From NCBI GenBank assembly GCA_947645535.1, contig CANSDD010000053.1, forward strand, positions 1-11,730: 11,730 nt of DNA. The letters run 5' to 3'. The notes below the pieces were generated by a model. That model searched no databases, had not been told where the DNA came from, and saw only the letters and a program-made list of their open reading frames with translations. The position numbers and the translations under genes are program-made. Shown here piece by piece: positions 5,938-11,730 of the stretch. This DNA is from an uncultured Mycoplasmatota bacterium. GTDB lineage: Bacteria > Bacillota_I > Bacilli_A > RF39 > UBA660. Each line of letters opens with the position of its first letter. Position 1 is the stretch's first letter.

Positions 5938-6761
5938 TTTCTACACCTCAATTCATCTACTAAAGATAACTCTTTTACCTTTCTTTTACTTTTTGTTACT
6001 ATTCCAAGTTCTCTTTCTTTTCTATACGGTCCATGATAATCGCTACCACCACTTTCTAACAAATGATATTTTCTAGCAAGATTATGAAATCTTTTAACAT
6101 CTTCATCTGTATGAATACTATGGTAAACTTCTATACCATCAATATCAAGTGCTAATTCTTCTATAATAGATTCAAAGGCTATATGACTTTCTTCTTCTAT
6201 TTCTTTTGGATGAGCAATTACAAGTAATGCTTTTGCTTCTTTTAAACATTCTATCGCATACTTTAAATCTGTTCTATATGATATTTGAGATGAACAATTA
6301 GAGGCAATTCTATCCATTATTTCACTATTTTCACCTAATCCTTCTTGCACCAAATAATTCATCAAATGTGGTCTACCTAAAATAACTCCTTCTTTTTCTT
6401 TTTTCTGAAAACTATCTAAACAAATACTTACTTTAAATTCTCTTTCAGCATTTTTTACCATATCATAAAAACGTAAACTTCTTTGCCTTTTAATCCATTC
6501 TAATAATTCCTTTACTCTTGGATGTGCCTCATCAAAATCATAAGCTAATAAATGAATTTTATAATCTTTATAAATCGTACTTACTTCTACTCCATTATAC
6601 CATTCTAATGATGTATTCATATTTTTTAATACACTTATCGCATCAATATTATCATGATCTGTAATTGCAAATGTACCTATATTCTTCTTTTCTAATTCTT
6701 TTACTAATTCCTCTGGTGTAAGCTGTCCATCAGAATAAACACTATGCATATGCATATCCAT
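5934..6761 (-). CDS. PHP-domain phosphoesterase (TrpH/YciV-like)
   Basis: The 275-residue product is a PHP-fold metal-dependent phosphoesterase. The metal ligands are visible in order: DMHMHSVYSDG at residues 2-12, ITDHDN at 33-38, GRPH near 140, IAHPKE near 190, and GGSDYHG near 245. Its closest well-known relatives by pattern are E. coli YciV/RNase AM and a Chromobacterium enzyme that hydrolyses nucleoside 3',5'-bisphosphates such as pAp. I chose the ATG at 6761, with AGGAG eight bases upstream; an earlier ATG at 6782 would add seven residues lying over that site. Its stop overlaps the coaE-coaD start, so the two are probably translated together. Because pAp arises when CoA donates phosphopantetheine, this link supports, without proving, a pAp phosphatase role. 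It is divergent from lysR. Confidence 0.85.
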   Translation of the reverse strand: MDMHMHSVYSDGQLTPEELVKELEKKNIGTFAITDHDNIDAISVLKNMNTSLEWYNGVEVSTIYKDYKIHLLAYDFDEAHPRVKELLEWIKRQRSLRFYDMVKNAEREFKVSICLDSFQKKEKEGVILGRPHLMNYLVQEGLGENSEIMDRIASNCSSQISYRTDLKYAIECLKEAKALLVIAHPKEIEEESHIAFESIIEELALDIDGIEVYHSIHTDEDVKRFHNLARKYHLLESGGSDYHGPYRKERELGIVTKSKRKVKELSLVDELRCRK

Positions 6762-6780
6762 AGAATCATCTCCTAATTGC

Positions 6781-6811
6781 ATTATACTTTAAATTGTGAT
6801 ATAAGTATAAT
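6781..6811. promoter_or_regulatory. Inverted repeat with two opposed -10 boxes between PHP gene and lysR
   Basis: ATTATACTT (6781-6789) and AAGTATAAT (6803-6811) form a perfect 9-base inverted repeat around 13 bases. Each arm contains TATAAT reading outwards, so the repeat could hold the -10 boxes of two divergent promoters; the plus one would give lysR a leader of about 30 bases. Neither has a good -35. It could also be a binding site for the LysR protein, which often controls its own divergent promoter. Confidence 0.4.
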
Positions 6812-6848
6812 AGTTATTATTTATATATATTATAAGGGGAAGTTATTT

Positions 6849-7745
6849 ATGGAAAATGTTAGTTTTGAATTATATAAGGTATTTTATTATGTTGCTATTC
6901 ATAAAAATTTAACAAGAGCAGCTAATGAATTATATATATCTCAACCAGCGATTACGCAATCAATAAAAAAATTAGAAGAACAAATTGGATATACACTTTT
7001 TTATAGAAGTAAACATGGAATGAACTTAACAAAAGAAGGGGAACAATTATTTGATTATTTAAAAACACCTATAGAATGTTTATTAAATGGGAAAAGTAAA
7101 ATAAAAGAATTAGAAAATAACGAAAATATAACAATTAGGCTTGGTGGAGGAACAACAGTATTACAACATAATCTTTTAAAACCACTTTCCAAATTCCGTA
7201 AGAAACATACTTCTATCCAATTTATTATTAAACATGAATTATCTAAAAATTTATTAGATATGCTTTTAAATGATACACTTGATTTAGTTATTCTAACAGG
7301 AACGATTCCAATCAAAGAAGATATTGAATTTATTCCAATTGAAGAGATGAAAGAAGGTTTTTTGGCTTCTACAAGAGAATTTAACCATCTAAAAAAGAAA
7401 GTTTTTTCGATGAATGAATTAAATGAACTACCACTTATCTTACAAGCTCCTAATTCCTCTACTAGAAATTATATTGATCAAATAGCTGCAAGCAGAAAAA
7501 CAGTATTGAGTGCAACTTATGAATTAGTCAGTTATGGACTAGTATTAGAATTTGTAAAATCAGGACTTGGTGTTGGCTTTATAAATTCTAATAGAGTAAC
7601 GGAAGAAATAAAAAATAATAAATTATTTGAATTAAAAACAGATTTTCTAATTCCTTCAAGATATGTTTATGTTGCTATTCATAAAAAAAATAAAAACAAT
7701 AAAATATTAAAGGAATTTGTTGAATATTTAAAAAAAGATTCATAA
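6849..7745 (+). CDS. LysR-family transcriptional regulator
   Basis: This is a complete 298-residue LysR-type regulator and the only ordinary plus-strand gene here. The N-terminal winged helix-turn-helix is clear: FYYVAIHKNLTRAANELYI at residues 12-30, then SQPAITQSIKKLEEQIGYTLFYR, followed by the linker helix. The C-terminal part (about 93-298) has the pattern of a periplasmic-binding-like effector domain, with ITIRLGGGTTVL at its start and GLGVGFINSNRV near residue 240. The ATG at 6849 has AAGGGGA eight bases upstream; a frame reaching back to 6777 would add 24 unrelated residues across the promoter. The ligand is unknown. It diverges from the PHP-coaE-coaD operon and converges on the Rieske oxidoreductase, so either could be its target; the divergent side is the usual one. 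Confidence 0.93.
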   Translation: MENVSFELYKVFYYVAIHKNLTRAANELYISQPAITQSIKKLEEQIGYTLFYRSKHGMNLTKEGEQLFDYLKTPIECLLNGKSKIKELENNENITIRLGGGTTVLQHNLLKPLSKFRKKHTSIQFIIKHELSKNLLDMLLNDTLDLVILTGTIPIKEDIEFIPIEEMKEGFLASTREFNHLKKKVFSMNELNELPLILQAPNSSTRNYIDQIAASRKTVLSATYELVSYGLVLEFVKSGLGVGFINSNRVTEEIKNNKLFELKTDFLIPSRYVYVAIHKKNKNNKILKEFVEYLKKDS

Positions 7746-7758
7746 TAAATCTTTTTTT
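7730..7758. terminator. Shared bidirectional terminator within overlapping gene ends
   Basis: AAAAAAAGATT (7730-7740) pairs perfectly with AATCTTTTTTT (7748-7758) around CATAATA. The A and T tails serve as a T run in either direction. lysR and the oxidoreductase share their last six bases inside the loop. The stem has only one G-C pair, so its strength is uncertain. Confidence 0.55.
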
Positions 7759-9191
7759 TGTTTACATGTTATACTATAGTTACTCGGACCAATAATTACC
7801 TTTCCATCTAAATCAAATCTTGAACCATGGCATGGACAATCCCATGTCTTTTCTACTTCATTAAATAACAAACTACATTTTAAATGGGGACAAATATTAT
7901 AAACTGTATGTTCTTTTCCAAATTTATCTACATAAGTAGCTAGATTATCATGAAAATAAACATTATCTGGGTACCAGTTCTTATTTTTATCTACTTTTGA
8001 ATCAATCATACTTTTCGCATTACTATAAATATTATTTGGAAGAGCACTAATTTTTAATTTGCGAAGAGGAGAAAATAAAGATTCATAAGGATTATAAATA
8101 TCTAGTATCATATCCGCTATTATTTTCCCTGCAAGGCTTCCATTTGTCATTCCCCATGTATTATATCCAGTTTCTAAAAAAAGACTTGAATTTGCTTCTA
8201 ATTTTCCTATAAAAGGCAATTTATCAAATGTTATAATGTCATGATTACTCCATAAATATTTTGGTTTTAAATTCATTTTATAAAAAGCTTTCATAATATG
8301 TTCGAAATGTTTTTTAAAATCCAATTCTTCTGATAAGAAATGAGAATCAGATAAATAAAACATATAATTTTCTTTGTCTTTTAAATAACGAATAGAAATA
8401 GTAGGTTTTCCAGCACTAATTCCAGAATAAGATTTTATTTCCAATATTGGGGCTACTCCTATATACGATTTTTCTAAAGTACATTTTAAAGGCATTAAAA
8501 ATGGAAATAAAAAATATGGATAATGGCAAGCAAATACAACTTTTTTAGCTCTTATTTCTACTAATTCATTTCCACATATATAATAATTATCATCTTTTTT
8601 TAAATAATTAATATCTGTATGTTCATAGAACTTGATTCCATCTTCCTTACAAATCTCTTTTAACTTTAAAATATATTTAAGTGGATGAAATACATAAGTA
8701 TCATCTACTTTTATTGCATATTTCTTTTCAAAAGTGGTCTTTTCTACTTCTATTTTAAACTCTTCTAGCAATTTTTTTTCTTCTTTGATTTTCTCTATTT
8801 GAGATTTTTTACTGCTAAATACATAAGAGGAAACTCTATCTAAATTACAATCAATATGATGTTTTTTTACAATAGAAGTAATTAGCTCTATTGCATCTTT
8901 TTGTGAATATAAATATTTTTTAGCTATTTCTTTTGAATATTTATTTTTTAAGTCTGAATAAATAGTTTCTTGTAAATATGTAATTTTTCCTGTTGTTCTA
9001 CTAGTAATCCCATGTCCTATTTCATTTTTATCTACTACTACTGTATTTAAATTATGCCCTCTTAAATGATAAGCAGTACTAATGCCACTTATTCCAGCTC
9101 CTATAATCAGCACATCACATTTTATATTCTCTTTCAAAATAGGCTCTTTTATTGCTTTTATTCCATCTAACCATAAACTAGTATGTTTCAT
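7740..9191 (-). CDS. FAD-dependent oxidoreductase with C-terminal Rieske [2Fe-2S] domain
   Basis: The 483-residue product combines a DadA/glycine-oxidase-like FAD domain with a Rieske domain, the architecture of B. subtilis YhfW. The FAD-binding fold is shown by VLIIGAGISGISTAYHL (GAGISG at 31-36), an acidic strand end VVDKNEIGHG, and TSRTTGKIT. Near residue 380, ETGYNTWGMTNGSLAGKI is the second FAD contact. The Rieske motif is C434-P-H436 and C452-x-x-H455, with extra cysteines 439 and 454 placed as in Rieske proteins with a disulfide. No signal peptide is visible, so it is probably cytoplasmic. Substrate and electron partner are not known for this group. The ATG at 9191 has GGGAGG seven bases upstream; an ATG six bases earlier is too close to that site. 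It converges on lysR with overlapping ends. Confidence 0.92.
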   Translation of the reverse strand: MKHTSLWLDGIKAIKEPILKENIKCDVLIIGAGISGISTAYHLRGHNLNTVVVDKNEIGHGITSRTTGKITYLQETIYSDLKNKYSKEIAKKYLYSQKDAIELITSIVKKHHIDCNLDRVSSYVFSSKKSQIEKIKEEKKLLEEFKIEVEKTTFEKKYAIKVDDTYVFHPLKYILKLKEICKEDGIKFYEHTDINYLKKDDNYYICGNELVEIRAKKVVFACHYPYFLFPFLMPLKCTLEKSYIGVAPILEIKSYSGISAGKPTISIRYLKDKENYMFYLSDSHFLSEELDFKKHFEHIMKAFYKMNLKPKYLWSNHDIITFDKLPFIGKLEANSSLFLETGYNTWGMTNGSLAGKIIADMILDIYNPYESLFSPLRKLKISALPNNIYSNAKSMIDSKVDKNKNWYPDNVYFHDNLATYVDKFGKEHTVYNICPHLKCSLLFNEVEKTWDCPCHGSRFDLDGKVIIGPSNYSITCKQKKDLL

Positions 9192-9237
9192 AAGCATACC
9201 TCCCTATTCAATTATGGAAGTTAAAACATAATTTTAA

Positions 9238-9269
9238 ACAAAAAAGAAGTATTTATTTATTACTTCTTT
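9238..9269 (-). terminator. Terminator at the end of the 438-residue gene
   Basis: On minus, AAAGAAGTA (9269-9261) pairs perfectly with TACTTCTTT (9251-9243), followed by further T. The stop codon lies in the loop, so the first arm is formed by the last codons of the gene. Confidence 0.7.
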
Positions 9270-10569
9270 GTGATAACGTATAAACTAAATTACTAATCCA
9301 TTCTTCATTTCCATATTGTTCAAATGGTTTTGTTAATTTATAAATTAAATTTTGAATTTCATAATCTACATGAGCATTCATAAAGATTGTTTTTAGATTA
9401 GATACCCCCCAAATCCAATTTATAACTGGAACTGATAATTCTCCCACATGTTTCTCTAATAATTCTGTAAACTTTTTCTTTTGTTCTTCTTGAAGTACGT
9501 CATAATTTTCTGTTGTCTCTGAAATACTCTTTTCAGCAATATCAATATTAACACGTAATTCGCCTAATTTAGAACGTCTTTTTTCATCTTCTTTCTCTAC
9601 TATATGCATAAGTCTATTAAAATCTAGCTCTGATAGGTCTAGTACATTTTCTGATTCTATTCCTAAAGGTGTAAATACATCATTATTTTTATAATAACTT
9701 AATACACAATTTAAGAAGATTCGTTCTTTTCTTTTTCTAGAATTTTCTTTTATTCCAAATAATGAATCTTTACTATCTCTTGTTGCAATTTTAAGAAGTT
9801 GATGCATTCTATTTTTCTCTTCTGGAAATTTAGATATTACTTTCTCCATATGAAAATCAATAAATTCAAGTGATAATGATTCTATCGTATCAAAATTATC
9901 ACGATAAAAACTGACTTCTTCTAGTACTTCTGCACGATAATCTGATGAAATCTCAATAATTGTTTGATTTAATTTTTTTTCATAAGCAATTATACGACGT
10001 TTTAGATATTCTAATTCATGATAATATAAAGGTTTTGTTTTTCCACCTTTTTCAGCAATTTTATAGTTTTCTGGATAGCATAATTCTTCTGGAATTTCTA
10101 CCATTCGTGTTAAATCTTCTTTTTTCTGTTCAAAATTACCATTTCTTTTTTGAATTGATATCAAACGTGCAATCACCTCATAGTCCTCAACATCAGATAA
10201 AATTGGCATTTCAGCACGTCTAATAATGGATGGAATACTTTGTAATCCTAACTTATTCATTAAATAAAAACGAATTTCTTCTAATGTACAATCATTTTTA
10301 TTTAATTTGGTTCTAACAAAGCGAAGTTGCTCTTCAGATAAATTATGTACAATTACATAAAGTGGTAAATCCTCTAATTTTTCTAAAATATGAATTTTTT
10401 GCTCTATAAATTCTTTTTCTAGCTGATAACTTTGTAATAATCTATTCTTATCTTCGCGATTTCTTTTATTATTGTTATCAATAATATTTTGCTTTACTAT
10501 TTTTAATTGTTCTTTTAATTCTACAATACGTTCATTTACTAACGAATAATATGAATGTCCTTCTTTCAT
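9253..10569 (-). CDS. Unrecognised 438-residue helical protein
   Basis: I do not recognise this protein. It has no membrane segment or signal peptide and looks cytoplasmic and mostly helical. Residues about 8-60 are highly charged with heptad-like spacing and probably form a coiled coil; another such stretch lies near 355-405. Between them are NLSEEQLRFVRTKL, a possible small helical domain, and a conserved-looking LCYPENYKI segment. No catalytic motif stands out. The ATG at 10569 has AGGGGG nine bases upstream; a longer frame to 10659 would run through the promoter and the preceding terminator. It has its own promoter and terminator, so it is probably a single-gene unit. Codon and base use resemble its neighbours, so there is no sign of recent transfer. 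Confidence 0.8.
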   Translation of the reverse strand: MKEGHSYYSLVNERIVELKEQLKIVKQNIIDNNNKRNREDKNRLLQSYQLEKEFIEQKIHILEKLEDLPLYVIVHNLSEEQLRFVRTKLNKNDCTLEEIRFYLMNKLGLQSIPSIIRRAEMPILSDVEDYEVIARLISIQKRNGNFEQKKEDLTRMVEIPEELCYPENYKIAEKGGKTKPLYYHELEYLKRRIIAYEKKLNQTIIEISSDYRAEVLEEVSFYRDNFDTIESLSLEFIDFHMEKVISKFPEEKNRMHQLLKIATRDSKDSLFGIKENSRKRKERIFLNCVLSYYKNNDVFTPLGIESENVLDLSELDFNRLMHIVEKEDEKRRSKLGELRVNIDIAEKSISETTENYDVLQEEQKKKFTELLEKHVGELSVPVINWIWGVSNLKTIFMNAHVDYEIQNLIYKLTKPFEQYGNEEWISNLVYTLSQRSNK

Positions 10570-10600
10570 AAAATTCAACCCCCTAATAAATTTGACCATT

Positions 10601-10628
10601 ATTATACATAAAAAACAAAAAAAGTCAA
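10601..10628 (-). promoter_or_regulatory. Promoter of the 438-residue gene
   Basis: The minus strand reads TTGACT (10628-10623), 16 bases, then TATAAT (10606-10601). The -35 is made from the downstream arm of the terminator that ends the previous gene. The predicted start leaves a leader of about 25 bases with AGGGGG in it. Confidence 0.6.
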
Positions 10629-10644
10629 ATTGAACATTGACTTT
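10611..10644 (-). terminator. Terminator after the 204-residue membrane protein gene
   Basis: On minus, AAAGTCAA (10644-10637) pairs perfectly with TTGACTTT (10628-10621) around an 8-base loop, then TTTTGTTTTT. It overlaps the -35 region of the next gene. Confidence 0.7.
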
Positions 10645-10661
10645 GCTAAATATTACCATAT

Positions 10662-11276
10662 TTATTTTTTCTTACAAGTTAATCCTAATGATTCATAATA
10701 ACTGACAGCACTATCTATATTCTGGTTTAACTTTAACTTTACAGTTACACCTTCTCCTGTTTCATTTGATCCTTCTTCATTAATTTTATCATGGTCTATT
10801 ATTTGATGATCAGTAACTAAATGAAATGAAAAAGTGTCTTTTCTTAATCTTACTTTTGTTTCAAATCCTTCATATTTTTTATAACTTTGTTCTAATTCAT
10901 CATATAGATTTTTACGCTCTTTTAAATTATTTTTTCCATTCTCGCTTATTGCTTTCATTGTTAATGTATAATCTTCTTTTTTAAGCCCATTCACATCATA
11001 AAAAAGTATTACATTTAAATCTGTTTTATAATCATTGTTTTCTACAGATTGTGTACAAATCATTTTATCATAGGAGCTCTTTGAATTAAAAAGATTAACA
11101 ATATAATTTCTAGCATTTGATAAACCTTTATATATTGTTGGAAGAGACACTACTAATATAATTACTAAAATAATAACAACTATAAAAAATCTTCTACTAG
11201 AGTCTAAATTTTTCCATTTTTCTAATATTATTTTTATTGGATTTTTTTTCTTATTTTGTGGTTGTCCATTTTCCAT
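10662..11276 (-). CDS. Single-pass membrane protein with extracytoplasmic domain, unknown function
   Basis: The 204-residue product has a lysine-rich N-terminal tail, one strong membrane helix (about 29-47, FFIVVIILVIILVVSLP), and a charged C-terminal domain. The positive-inside rule puts the C-terminal domain outside the cell. That domain has two cysteines, C74 and C201, which could form a disulfide bridging its two ends. Its pattern, KTDLNVILFYDVNGLKKEDY, LEQSYKKYEGFETKVR and a final SAVSYYESLGLTC, is loosely like DUF1307 lipoproteins (YehR type), but there is no lipobox and I would not assign it. AGGTGAT lies just before the ATG. It lies 82 bases after the DUF1294 gene in the same direction, with no clear terminator between them, so they may share a transcript; a terminator follows. 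Confidence 0.75.
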   Translation of the reverse strand: MENGQPQNKKKNPIKIILEKWKNLDSSRRFFIVVIILVIILVVSLPTIYKGLSNARNYIVNLFNSKSSYDKMICTQSVENNDYKTDLNVILFYDVNGLKKEDYTLTMKAISENGKNNLKERKNLYDELEQSYKKYEGFETKVRLRKDTFSFHLVTDHQIIDHDKINEEGSNETGEGVTVKLKLNQNIDSAVSYYESLGLTCKKK

Positions 11277-11358
11277 ATTATCACCTTTACCTATTATATT
11301 AAGTATATCAATTTTTAAAAATTTTGAAAAGATATATTTTATATTTTACTGTGGAAAA

Positions 11359-11622
11359 CTAAATAACAATGATTTTATAATAATATAAAATGATTATTAT
11401 CCACATAATTGTGAAAATTGGTGCTAATATAATAAATTTTAAGTGTTTGGTTTTATGGTGGAAAAGATACATTGCTATCCAAAAAGAAAATGTTCCACCT
11501 ATAAATGAAATTCCAAGTAAAATTCTCTCTGGTATTCTTCTCTTACTTTTTATGGCTTTTTGTTTATCCAAGTAACAAAGAAAAAATGCAATAGTATTGA
11601 TAATCATTAAATAATATAACAA
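11359..11622 (-). CDS. DUF1294-family small membrane protein
   Basis: This 87-residue protein has the layout and motifs of DUF1294: an N-terminal membrane helix ending in the pair D19-K20, a short loop with RRIPE at 28-32, a second helix starting near GISFIGGTFSF (37-47), the HHKTKH motif at 54-59, and a final membrane helix. The family's function is unknown. The start is TTG at 11622, preceded by AAGGAAGTGA at proper spacing; the first ATG (11607) is too far from any such site and would remove part of the first helix. A possible promoter lies upstream, and a terminator for a gene outside the window precedes it, so this is probably the first gene of its transcript. Confidence 0.85.
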   Translation of the reverse strand: MLYYLMIINTIAFFLCYLDKQKAIKSKRRIPERILLGISFIGGTFSFWIAMYLFHHKTKHLKFIILAPIFTIMWIIIILYYYKIIVI

Positions 11623-11648
11623 GTTATCACTTCCTTTATTATATCTAT

Positions 11649-11677
11649 ATAATAATATAATTTTTTTTTAATAGCAA
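11649..11677 (-). promoter_or_regulatory. Possible promoter of the DUF1294 gene
   Basis: The minus strand reads TTGCTA (11677-11672), 17 bases with an A run, then TATTAT (11654-11649). The region is very AT-rich, so chance matches are likely. A leader of about 20 bases containing AAGGAAGTGA would result. Confidence 0.35.
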
Positions 11678-11716
11678 CAAAAAAAGAACGATTAGTAATC
11701 ATGGTTTAATCGTTCT
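11678..11716 (-). terminator. Terminator of a gene beyond the right edge
   Basis: On minus, AGAACGATTA (11716-11707) pairs perfectly with TAATCGTTCT (11694-11685) around a 12-base loop, followed by a run of seven T. It implies a minus-strand gene just outside the window on the right. Confidence 0.75.
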
Positions 11717-11730
11717 AATGATTTGATAAG

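Noticed and set aside
7055..7315. Minus-strand frame within lysR
   Set aside because: It lies opposite a well-supported regulator gene.
9960..10223. Plus-strand frame within the 438-residue gene
   Set aside because: It lies opposite a longer gene that has a clear ribosome-binding site, promoter and terminator.
11309..11326. AATTTTTAAAAATT palindrome between the DUF1294 and 204-residue genes
   Set aside because: It is made only of A and T in a very AT-rich gap, with no T run placed as in a terminator. Probably chance.
11390..11575. Plus-strand frame opposite the DUF1294 gene
   Set aside because: The minus-strand frame has recognisable family motifs; this one has none.

Overview
This is an AT-rich, densely packed stretch of a low-GC Gram-positive (Firmicutes/Bacillota) chromosome. 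SpoIVA and SpoVIF show that the lineage forms, or recently formed, endospores. The exact lineage cannot be fixed from this sequence; an uncultured gut-type Bacilli or Clostridia member would fit. I see no rRNA, tRNA, CRISPR array, transposase or phage gene. All genes except one LysR regulator lie on the minus strand, so the window is best read from right to left.

Right part (11730 to 9253, minus strand): a terminator belonging to a gene beyond the right edge, a small DUF1294-type membrane protein with a TTG start, a 204-residue protein with one membrane segment and an outside domain, and a 438-residue protein rich in predicted helix that I do not recognise. Its promoter reuses one arm of the preceding terminator. 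Middle (9191 to 4903): an FAD-dependent oxidoreductase with a C-terminal Rieske [2Fe-2S] domain converges on a LysR-family regulator, and their ends overlap inside a shared hairpin. Divergent from lysR is a two-gene operon, a PHP-domain phosphoesterase overlapping by ATGA with a fused CoaE-CoaD protein carrying the last two steps of coenzyme A synthesis. The PHP relatives that cleave pAp, the by-product of phosphopantetheine transfer from CoA, make a metabolic link plausible.

The 4384-4902 gap is the only long stretch without an ordinary gene and is the most interesting part of the window. It holds two strong convergent promoter-like sequences, TTGCAC-N17-TATAAT on plus and TTGTCA-N17-TATGAT on minus, both with an extended -10. 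They would make overlapping RNAs of about 225 and 125 nt, each ending at a hairpin. The plus RNA contains a small reading frame beginning MDTFE, like TxpA/BsrG-class toxins, and a hydrophobic stretch in another frame. The arrangement resembles a type I toxin-antitoxin locus, possibly degenerate.

Left part (4383 to 18, minus strand): engB, an unrecognised 166-residue gene, and der, which has its own promoter. EngB and Der are both ribosome-assembly GTPases. After a terminator come spoVIF and spoIVA, two spore coat assembly genes, each preceded by its own terminator and so probably expressed separately during sporulation.
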